Below are positions 56,246 to 64,000 of a stretch of DNA of 64,000 nt, piece after piece. The notes under the pieces were generated by a model. That model was given only the letters and a program-made list of their open reading frames with translations, ran no database searches and was not told the DNA's origin. Origin of the DNA: Magnolia sinica (lineage: Eukaryota > Streptophyta > Magnoliopsida > Magnoliales > Magnoliaceae). Each line of letters starts with the position of its first letter. The stretch's first letter is position 1. The translations under genes and the position numbers were made by a program. The DNA lies in NCBI RefSeq assembly GCF_029962835.1, contig NC_080588.1:19610001-19674000 (forward strand), in the 5' to 3' direction.

Positions 56246-57241
56246 TCTGTTACACTCAGTATGGCAGAAATACAATAAAAGAAAAAATCCCAAAAGAAAG
56301 AAAGAGAAGAAATTATGTGATTTAGACCATTGCATTGGTCAAATCTTCAGCCACTGGTTCAGTCGAACCATTCTAGACTACACCGTTGGTCTATTCTTCA
56401 AGCAAATGTTCAACCCTTGTTGTCTTGCTGGAGTATAGGAGAGGAGTAGATGGCTTTTTTAGTTAGTATGGGTCTGCTGGAGTGGGTTGAGAAATGGTTT
56501 GGAAACCCATCCAGGCCCTCCTTTTATAGACTATAGTGGCTGGGAGTTATGGTCCAGGGAATTAAATCCCATGACTATTTTCTAGTTGTTGGAGAAAACT
56601 AGCCGTTTTATGGCCATTTTCTGACTGTTGTGAATGAGTCATTAAGCTGCTGCATGCTGACTGTCGTGAGACAGCAGCTAGCCGTTTTCTAGCTGTTGGA
56701 CTAGCCATGCACTAGTTACTGCTGGACCCTACACTAATGGCACAGCTGTTACAGATCTGCTGCAACAGCTCTTTTTTCAGCTCTCTATATATACTAGAGG
56801 ACTTTCATTCAGTCCTCTGGTCTCCCCTTCATCCAGCCATCCACCTTAGCCACTTAGTCACACAACGACTCGTAGGAGCGACCCTCTGCGACACGATGCG
56901 GACGTGTAAAGTGCAAAGTGTGTCACTAGCGCCTCTACAGCCACACTGCCTCACATGCCCATGCCCTCACACCGAGCCTGTGACCGAGCCCGAGCCCGAG
57001 CCCGAGACCATGCCCGAGTGCGCAGGTTATGCACTGGAACACACAAGTTCCATTCTCCTTTAGACCAAGTGTGTAAGTATAGTAATACTCCACATCCTTC
57101 ATATAAACCACAAAATTTTCTCTTCACTTTCTCATGTGGGACTATTCTTAAAAAACCCATAAAACTTTTTTCAAAACTTTTTAATATATTCTATTATCTT
57201 TTATTTTAAAATATATTTTATAAAATCAATATTTTGCAACA
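56246..57241 (+). repeat. LTR-like segment (TGTTACACTC ... TTGCAACA)
   Basis: Begins TGTTACACTCAGTATGG and may end TTTTGCAACA. It carries a plus-strand TATA-like CTCTATATATACTAG (56781-56795) and a GAGCCC(GAGCCC)n patch (56985-57005) within an open frame of 108 codons (56737-57063) of no recognised family. A 'ttcactttctcatgtgggactattc' phrase typical of plant LTR/repeat U5 regions is near 57125-57150. No matching second copy and no clear TSD, so solo LTR is only one possibility. Confidence 0.35.
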
Positions 57242-57701
57242 TCCATTACCACACTTTTCCAGGGAGAGCGTTTTTGCCCTAATTTCTTTCTTGTCTCTTC
57301 CCGATTTCCAATTTTGGAGTTTTCAAAGAAGCATTCAGTTCGAATCTACGTTTGAGAGGCTTGATTTCTGCGATTTGAGTTCTAATCTCCCTTCAATAGC
57401 CGATGTGAATAGAAGAAATCAGAGCATGAAGTCAAAGGTACTCTCTTATTTCCTCTTTTGATAGCCAGAAATTGGGCAGCAACCATGGCAGTTTCAGCCA
57501 TATCCGCCACTGTCCATGGCCTCCTACATGTTTGAAGAAATGCTTCAACCATTTATTTCCTCCTTTCTTTTGTACCGACACTTTGGATGGACTTGTTTTC
57601 TATTTACTCTTTCTGTGCTTTTTCTCTGGCTTTGGTTGCAGGAGGTCTAGAGGTGGAAATGGCTGCAAGGTAGGCGATGATAATGGAAGCTTGTGAGTGT
57701 A

Positions 57702-57703
<2 letters not shown>
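57242..57703 (+). other. Possible relic of host gene 5' exons
   Basis: Sequence around 57255-57440 resembles a plant 5' UTR (CT-rich, 'gccctaatttctttc'). It ends 'atgaagtcaaag|gtactctc', and 'ggttgcag|gaggtctag...ctgcaag|gtaggc' at about 57632-57672 looks like a small exon between splice sites. The encoded peptides are not recognisable. Offered only because a host-like exon lies at 59114. Confidence 0.2.

Positions 57704-57779
<76 letters not shown>
57704..57779. repeat. (CT)n(GT)n compound microsatellite
   Basis: About 16 CT followed by about 21 GT dinucleotides. Confidence 0.98.
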
Positions 57780-57781
<2 letters not shown>

Positions 57782-57879
57782 GATTTGAGTTATGGGTATT
57801 AATGGCAGGATATTGTGGTCAGGATGTTGATGTGGGAAGATGATGCTTGCCAATACATGCCCAGCTTGCCCAAAATGTC

Positions 57880-58280
57880 TCTAATCCAATATTGCTAGAA
57901 GCCTTTGTGAAGGTGTCTGCCAATTAATCTTCTGACGGCATAGTTACTAATTTCCTCATCACCTTCTCTCTAACAAAGTGAAAATCAACTTTAATATGTT
58001 TTGTCTATTCATGGAAGATTGGATTGTTGGCAATATTAATGGCAGGTTGATTATCATGGTAAAGAGGAGTGCGGGCCTCAATTTCTATTTCTTGCAAAAG
58101 AGATTGAAGCCATGTGATCTCACAAGTTGTTTTAGTCATTTCCCTATACTTAGCTTCATCAAATGAACCACAGTCTACTTCTTGCTTTTTCATATCACCA
58201 GATTTCCTCTTATGGAGGTGTAGATGTGTAGTAGTTGTTGTTTGACCTCTTGCCATTTCAAAGAGTAGTTTTGGGTGCAT
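57880..58280 (-). pseudogene. Copia RNase H tail, truncated
   Basis: Minus strand: 'SFDEAKYREMTKTTCEITWLQSLLQEI' (Glu of the active site in the place of E-Y-R/AEYRA), 'LYHDNQPAINIANNPIFHE' (Asp in HDNQ), then after a stop 'TKHIKVDFHFVREKV' and 'SEDQLADTFTKA' (last Asp). This is the classic end of a Ty1/copia RNase H, unlike that of element C, so it comes from another element (Tork-like by general appearance). RT and integrase are missing upstream (58281 onward), so it is a 5'-truncated relic. A 'SDKKKQEVD'-like region marks the usual WxSKKQ motif, altered. Confidence 0.85.
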
Positions 58281-58363
58281 TTGGACGTCTGCATAACAGA
58301 AGTGTTTGCATCAACCCATAATTGAAAATGTGTAAAAACTCATATGAAGTGCAATTTCCTTAG

Positions 58364-58533
58364 GACCTATTTGGTAGACACATTTTAGTTCATCTCTAAT
58401 TATGTATTAGAGATTATGATGGTTAGTTATCATTTATCAAGATTATTTTGTCAAAAAGAAATATGATCCCTAATACATAATTACAATTAACTAACTTGAG
58501 ATGAACTCATTGCTAGGTGTCTTCCAAACAGCC
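58364..58533. mobile_element. MITE-like element (~170 bp) with terminal inverted repeats
   Basis: The left end GACCTATTTGGTAGACACATT..AGTTCATCTC and the reverse complement of the right end GGCTGTTTGGAAGACACC..GAGTTCATCTC match over about 40 bases with gaps. The inner parts TAATTATGTATTAGAGAT and TAATTATGTATTAGGGAT also pair. Non-coding. An 8 bp target duplication could not be recognised with certainty. hAT-like by general look, unproven. Confidence 0.75.
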
Positions 58534-59113
58534 AGTTTTCAAATTGAGGGATTTGACCCTGGATATGGATTGTGATTTTCATACTTTCAAGAATTCAATT
58601 TCCTAGTTTTTACTTTTTATTTATTTATTTATTTTATATTATGGAAATTGTTGATTTTTCTCCATTCCAAATCAAGACTACCTGATGGCAGGATATTAAC
58701 TTTCAGAGAAGTTATTTGATACTCTGGCAGAGAATGGCAATCCATATGCGTGAACAAGGCCACTGTAGGTGCATAGGTATGCAAACACATCAAATCGCTA
58801 GGTTCACACTAGGTGAAGTATCCAAAAATTGGATTCTGGACGTTGTCCCAATGTTTGTGGGTTGCAACTACATAGCGGGCCAGCAATATAGGGTGATTTG
58901 GTTTAACTTAGGTATATGTTGCTATATTAGAGCATAAAAGCATCTACATCAAATGTTACCTAGAAACTCACATCCCCTCGCAAAAAGCATTGTTTCCTAT
59001 TTCCTGGAATTGATTCTCACTTTGGGTAGATATATTATGACAATTAGTTTAAAATGAGTTCATGCATCCATTGGAAAAGCACAATTTTCGCATTGTTATG
59101 CAAATTAATGCAG

Positions 59114-59272
59114 GTTTTCCCTTTGATGATGCAATATTTCTCTTTCAAAGAACATGCTTTGTTCATCTGGCAATTCATGTGCAACATTCCTATTATTTTG
59201 TTGGAGGATTTTCTGCCATGGATGATATCCTACCTTTCTGTGGATGAACAGGCTAATATTGTGCATTGTTTG
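59114..59272 (+). pseudogene. Exon-like relic of a BRUTUS-type hemerythrin E3 ligase
   Basis: After the splice-acceptor-like sequence 'aattaatgcag' (59103-59113) the + strand encodes 'VFPLMMQYFSFKEHALFIWQ', then 'FMCNIPIILLEDFLPWMISYL' and 'VDEQANIVHCL'. The pattern Q-VFPL-x5-FS-x2-(E/H)-x3-WQF-x-C-x-IP-x6-FLPW-x6-S-x-DE matches the end of a hemerythrin (HHE) repeat of plant BRUTUS/BTS-like proteins, which are iron-sensing RING ubiquitin ligases. No neighbouring CHY/RING zinc finger or other hemerythrin exon was found. It may be a gene fragment captured by a transposon or a remnant left by insertions. Recognised from motif memory only. Confidence 0.55.
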
Positions 59273-60026
59273 ATAAGTTTCAGCCTTTTTTTAATCCAAC
59301 TCCTAATTGTTGATAAGTTTCAGTCCACCTGTGAGGTGGTAAATTCCTGGCTTGGTTAGAAGATCCAAATTCTTATGGGACCTACAATGCAAGAAAAAGA
59401 AAATGAAGCTTCACCCTCAAACTTTTTCATCTCCTAATGATGGCCATCTTTGTCTTCATTTTACATTTGTATTTTGTACATGAATTATCTCTTTTTCTTT
59501 TTTCTTTTTTCTTTTTTTTTTCTTTTTGAAGTAGAAGACAATAAATTTACCTGAGTAACTTTCTCATCTTGTGATACTGTGGACAAGGCCCAACTACATT
59601 ATATGCAGGTACCTATGGTCTCCTATATATTTGTTGTATATGATTACTTGGAACTGAATGTGCAAGCCTTCATTACTAGTTGTAGTTGCTAGATTCATCT
59701 AATCGATGACTGAATGGAATGATTTATTTGAATGTAAAACTGTCATGATATGTTCGTGTGATGTGTGGACAATTTCTTTAGCTATTTCACACCCTTTTTT
59801 TTTTATACAAGTTGAAGGCTTATCTTCTTTTTAGTATATCTGCATGTAAGTCTGTCATGTTGACAATTCATTGATTGCTTGGAATTTCTTATTGCTAGTC
59901 ACTGATTGGCAGTAACTGGAAGAAAGTTTACAGATGCTGGAATTTACATTTGATTGCTGGGAATTGTGATTAGATTGCTAGATTTTTTATTTTTTTTGGA
60001 AAGATGATGATTTTATTAAGGCCAAA
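59273..60026. other. Unassigned intron-like or intergenic DNA
   Basis: T-rich with poly-pyrimidine patches (59488-59528, 59790-59800). No ORF, repeat or RNA gene recognised. Ends at CCAAA before element T. Confidence 0.4.
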
Positions 60027-60688
60027 TGTGAGACCTGTATCCTAGCCCGTACCATTCCGTAGGCTTCCGCGGTCCTTCTGGTCAAATTCCGACGACCCAT
60101 GATGCGTAGATAGCAGTTGCGCGACCCTGAGTCGTATCCCATATTCTAAAGTCGGCTCGACACGAGACTTATATCCTTGTGACTGCGCCGTCACCGCGGT
60201 TCCGACGCCGCGTCTCACCCGCTGAGGCGATACCCGGGCCAGGAGATGTGGGCCCATGTTCAGTTTAAGGAAAACGCCGCGCATTTACAAACCTAAGAGA
60301 AACACGTCAAATCAATTACATCACTAGTCAAAGTACAACACCCATCCCAAGTACAACCACCCTCCCCAAAGTCAACTCTCTCTCTTACAACCAAGTACAC
60401 CCATCTCTCTCTCTCTCTCACAACCTCTCTCTCTCATCTCTCTCTCCCTCATTCTCCAAGCAACCCACGTCCAAGCTTTCATGAGAGAAGCTAGTGTGGC
60501 CCACCTTGCTACCTTCCATCTCCACCATCCAAAGATCATCTCAACCGTTGAAATCGTTCCCTTAGAGCTCTAGAGGCTATAGGCAGAAGAAGGAAGAGGA
60601 GATCAAAGGGGGGTGTTTTCTAGAGTCAATTTGTGTGATTTTGATGGATTGAGGGCCCACATAGTGGCGGGGTCTCTCCCCTTGTCAC

Positions 60689-60721
<33 letters not shown>
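60689..60721. repeat. (CT)n microsatellite in T
   Basis: About 15 CT dinucleotides, at the same family position as 12118-12143 in alpha and the (GA)n at 17158-17207 in beta. Confidence 0.97.
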
Positions 60722-61854
60722 TTTTCCTGATTTGCTGGCCCACCTAAGGGCAATCTAGACCATCTAGCTGGTGGGGTGGCCCTGTTGTCCACCTTACTGG
60801 ACTGGCGGTCCAGTTGGACGGCCTGGATGATAGAAAAATACAAAATATCAGCTTGATTCGATCAAGTGGGCCATGTACACATGGGCCCATCTTGATGCAT
60901 TATCCACATCGTCCATCCAGAAAGTGAGGCAGATCTAAATCCCAGGTGGATCACACCATCGTCCAGTACGTGGGACGGTGGGGACCACCGATGATGTAAG
61001 TGTTTTATCCACTCTGCCGACCCACTTGCATTACTGGACCCATAACAGCAGGTCCTGTGAGTCCCATTGATGTATGAATTTTATCCAGTCGTCCATCACT
61101 GGACGTTGGACGTTGCAGATCTGCACAACAAAAAATAATAATAATAATATATTAAATAATATAAAGTGGTAAGCCCCATGCGGAACCCACCTGATGTGTG
61201 GCTGGACGGGATCCACCAGATGTGTGGATTTCATCCACACCGTCCATCCTAGGTGGGGACCCACCATATTGTATGTGTTCCATCAAACCGTCCAACTATT
61301 TTTGGACGTGGGACCCACCCACACGTGTTACACATGTGGGGTGGGCCCACCTTGATATATGTACTCTATATCAGTACCGTCCGTCTGGATAGTGCCATGT
61401 GGGTACCATCATAATGTATATGTTTTATTCGCACCGTCCAGATGGGACGGTGGGCCCTCCTATGATGTATGTGTTCCATCCAAACCGTCCATCCATTTGG
61501 CAAGCTTGTTTTAAGGCTTGAGACTAAAAATGAAGCAGATCTGATGGTCAGGTGGACCACATTGCAGAAAACAGTGTTGAGTGAACGTCCACTATTGAAA
61601 CCCTTTTTGGGTCACGGAAGTTTGGATCAATATGAAATTTATTTTCCTCTTAATCCAGGTCTTTGTGACCTTATGATCAAGTTGGACGGAAAATAAAGTG
61701 GTGGGCCCTACAAATTTAAACGGTGAAGATCATATCTCCACTGTTATTTGTGGTATGGTCCAGATGATCTTCCGATGTATCTTTAGGTAATGTTCTAAAA
61801 TGATCTCTAAAAAATAGATGTATGGTATAGGTTGCTCACCTAGAACGGTAGGCC

Positions 61855-62815
61855 CGATTTGATGTTTATGAGGCCCATTGGTGCGGCCCATTGATGCGGT
61901 CCACTTGATGTATATGAGGCTTATTGGTGCGGCACGTTGATGTGGCCCACTTGATGTAATTGTGGCCCATTTGTGAGGTCCAATGTGATGTATATATGGT
62001 CCATGTTTAGGGCCCAATATGATGTATACTCGGCCCATGTGTTGGGGCCCATTGTGATGTATTTGAGGCCCATGGGTCGTGGCCCTTGGTGATGTATATT
62101 AGGCCCGTGTATGCAGCCCACCATGATGTATGTATTGTATATCTATGTCGTCCATTCGTGCGGCCCGCCATGTTGTATGTATTATATATCTATGTCATCC
62201 ATTCTTGCGACCCGCCGTGTTGTATGTATTGTATATCTATGCCATCCATTTGTGTAGCCCGCCGTGATTTATGTATTGTATATCTATGCCATCCATTTGT
62301 GCGGCCCACCGTGATGTATGTATTGTATATCCATACCGTCCATTTGTGTGGCCCGCAGTGATGTATTTGCGGTACCATATGATGGGGCCCAATGTGGTAT
62401 ATTTGTGGCCCATTGATGAGGCCCAAAGTGATGTATTCATGGCCCATGTGGTGAGGCCCAATGTGACATTTATACGGCCATGTGTGAGGCCCGATGTGTT
62501 GTATATGAGGCCCATATGATGAGGCCCATTGTGATGTATTTTCGGTCCATTTGGTAAAGCCCATTGTGATGTATTTCCGTCCCATTTGGTAAGGCCCAAT
62601 GAGATGTATTTTTTGGCCCATATATTGTGGCCCATTTGACATATATGGGGCCCATGTATTGCGGCCCATTGTGATGTACATGAGGTCCATGAGTGAGGCC
62701 CAATGTGATGCATATGTAGCCCATAAGTGAGGCCCATCATGATGTGTATTAGGCCCTTGAGAGAGGCCCATGGTGATGTATATTGGGCCATTATGTGAGG
62801 TCATGAGCCCACTAT
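61855..62815. repeat. Large GGCCCATTGTGATGTAT tandem array in T
   Basis: About 30 imperfect units averaging ~30 bp: 'gtgaggcccaatgtgatgtatttgtggcccat' and variants. A sub-array at 62110-62350 has ~58 bp units ('gtcatccattcttgcgacccgccgtgttgtatgtattgtatatctat') that repeat about five times. Overlapping long open frames on both strands (e.g. 62190-62804 minus) are produced by the repeat and are rejected as genes. Confidence 0.92.
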
Positions 62816-64000
62816 ATGTTTGGCTCTATGTGGGCCACTCCTTGGGAGCAATGTTGGTTAAACGTACATATTGATAGGCAATGATGGTTAAATGTCTTCA
62901 TTGTGACCTTCCTTTAGGCCCTTTGTCAGGCCGATTATTGGTGCCTATTATCGATGCCGGTTAGCGATACCGATTATGAGTATGTGACATCATAGAATCA
63001 TGATACATGCTCATACGCATCATTTGTATGTTTGTTATGAGATGTGGTTGACCATTGCATTTGTCGTTGGGCAGGTTGTTATGAGACTCCTTGATAGGCG
63101 AAGATTGTCTCACATGAGCGCACGGTATGCGCAGGATTGATGCATGACTGGATTGTATGATTCATGCATCTTGCATTGTGTGTTGTGATTATGTACGCCC
63201 TAGCAACATTAGAGTCATAGCCTCCACAGTCATGTCGTGGATGACCAGATGTGACACCGAAAATCTGTTTCTAGCATCGGGCCACCATAAATGGCCCTGG
63301 GTGACAATCTTTAAACCCTCTTGGTACCAGAAGACGCTCCAATGTCTAGACCGAGTGATTACATGAGCACCCAAGTACCGAATACCAGTAAGTCGCGTCT
63401 CCCACTGTGTCGTGGTCGGTTGGAAGGGGGTGTGGCCTTATCCGTCCGATTCGTAGTGGACAAAACTAAGTTGAGTTTAACTAGCTCATAAATGGGTCCG
63501 CTATCAACGTGCCAGGTAAGTATTGGTTGACTACTGGCCATGTGGATGGTGAGGTCTCTTCCACTCACCTGGTTATGCGTGATGGGGCGGCAATCTGGTT
63601 TGGAGTGTACTAAACCCCCGGTGATGATCCCAGAGTGTACAGTACTGATATGTGGACTTATTGAGGAGTTATATACTCAGCATTTTGCTCATTCATTCAT
63701 TCACTATCCACTCGGGCTAGTGGTGCGTAACCAATTGTTATGTGTACCTTCGTAATGGCTAAGATTTCGGCTGTGGTGCGCGACCAACTTGAGATCAGGA
63801 GTTTACCACATTAAGTCTGATTATCCAAATTTAGGTATGGGACTAGTTTGGATAGAAGTCCCTTGTGATGGACCCCATAGCCTGCGATACTATGTACTAT
63901 CATATCGACTTCACACTCTTGCATGGTCATTTCATTCGCATTGTATGTTGCATTACATCCACGGCATATAACATTTTGGGTTGTTATGTTTTATATGGCC

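Larger units (their letters stand above)
60027..64000. mobile_element. T: third member of the alpha/beta family, truncated by the window end
   Basis: Begins TGTGAGACCTGTATCCTAGCC, the same head as alpha (11341) and inverted beta (17983), directly after CCAAA. Module order: head (60027-60295), CT tract (60689-60721), ACCGTCCATCC arrays (60760-61500), GGGCCCACC-type module (61480-61810), GGCCCATTGTGATG array (61855-62815), CGATTATCG units (62930-62985), and the tail matching alpha 18700-19700 up to the window edge. The expected terminus GGGGCGTGACA lies outside the window. The same orientation as alpha. No coding capacity. Confidence 0.88.

Noticed and set aside
56737..57063. 108-codon ORF with Glu-Pro repeats
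   Set aside because: The EPEPEPE stretch arises from a GAGCCC hexamer repeat inside an LTR-like segment; no family recognised.
58716..58937. Possible second exon of the BRUTUS-like relic
   Set aside because: The stretch 58691-58768 is bounded by splice-like CAG and GTGCAT, but its peptide in any frame does not resemble the hemerythrin ligase; not supported.
62190..62804. Overlapping open frames of 184-204 codons on the minus strand
   Set aside because: They lie wholly inside the GGCCCATTGTGATG tandem array and encode repeating GPH/HHNGP-type peptides in several frames. Frame openness is a by-product of the repeat.
61855..62815. CRISPR-like regular array
   Set aside because: Units are imperfect and contiguous with no unique spacers, in a plant repeat context; it is a tandem repeat.
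1..64000. tRNA, rRNA or other structural RNA genes
   Set aside because: None recognised on either strand; the tRNA-like stretches are short primer-binding sites of the retroelements only.

Overview
This window is repeat-dominated nuclear DNA from a flowering plant. The base composition, the long Ty3/gypsy and Ty1/copia elements, the CACTA-type terminal repeats, the abundant (GA)n and (AT)n tracts and the near absence of host exons all point there. The very frequent GGGCCCACC / ACCGTCCATCC / GGCCCATTGTGATGTAT repeats recall families I associate with magnoliids such as Laurales and Magnoliales. That is an impression, not a proof. Nearly all coding potential belongs to decayed transposable elements; no intact host gene was found.

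Most of the window is one Russian-doll nest, readable because several target-site duplications (TSDs) survive. (1) Element A is a Tat-lineage Ty3/gypsy element on the + strand: LTR end, tRNA-Arg-type primer site, gag, protease, RT, RNase H and a second RNase H. It runs from before 1435 to 5448 and resumes at 48401-52441. (2) Element G (5449-48400, TSD CCTCA) is a gag-only, probably non-autonomous LTR element inside A. (3) Element C (7502-29898, TSD CAGAT, minus strand) is a Sirevirus-like Ty1/copia element inside the gag of G. It carries an accessory ORF after pol. (4) Alpha (11341-20278) is a 4.2 kb TG..CA element without coding capacity that splits the RNase H of C. (5) Beta (13227-17983, TSD CCCTG) is a relative of alpha inserted into alpha in inverted orientation. 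Two side branches exist. A 3.1 kb solo LTR, S (24745-27843, TSD TAAGG), lies in the gag of C. A 13.6 kb chromodomain-bearing Tekay/Del-like gypsy element, H (33345-46985, minus strand, 3.2 kb LTRs), lies in the distal part of G.

To the right, A is cut at 52442 by one end of a CACTA-type DNA transposon with subterminal GCGACGGAC repeats. AT-rich DNA, an 866 bp tandem duplication and a conserved GGGCCCACC module follow (52790-55870). From 56240 to 60026 lie an LTR-like segment, a copia RNase H tail, a MITE and one exon-like relic resembling the hemerythrin region of BRUTUS-type E3 ligases. From 60027 to the window end lies a third copy of the alpha/beta family, with a large ~30 bp tandem array.

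The most noteworthy signals are: the alpha/beta/T family of giant solo-LTR-like elements built of tandem arrays, with same-family nesting; an apparently homologous accessory ORF (globular domain, acidic stretch, coiled coil) in two unrelated retrotransposon lineages at different positions; and palindromic tandem repeats inside the LTRs of G. The coding relics decay largely through stop codons at ancestral Trp/Gln positions, as expected for methylated, silenced elements.
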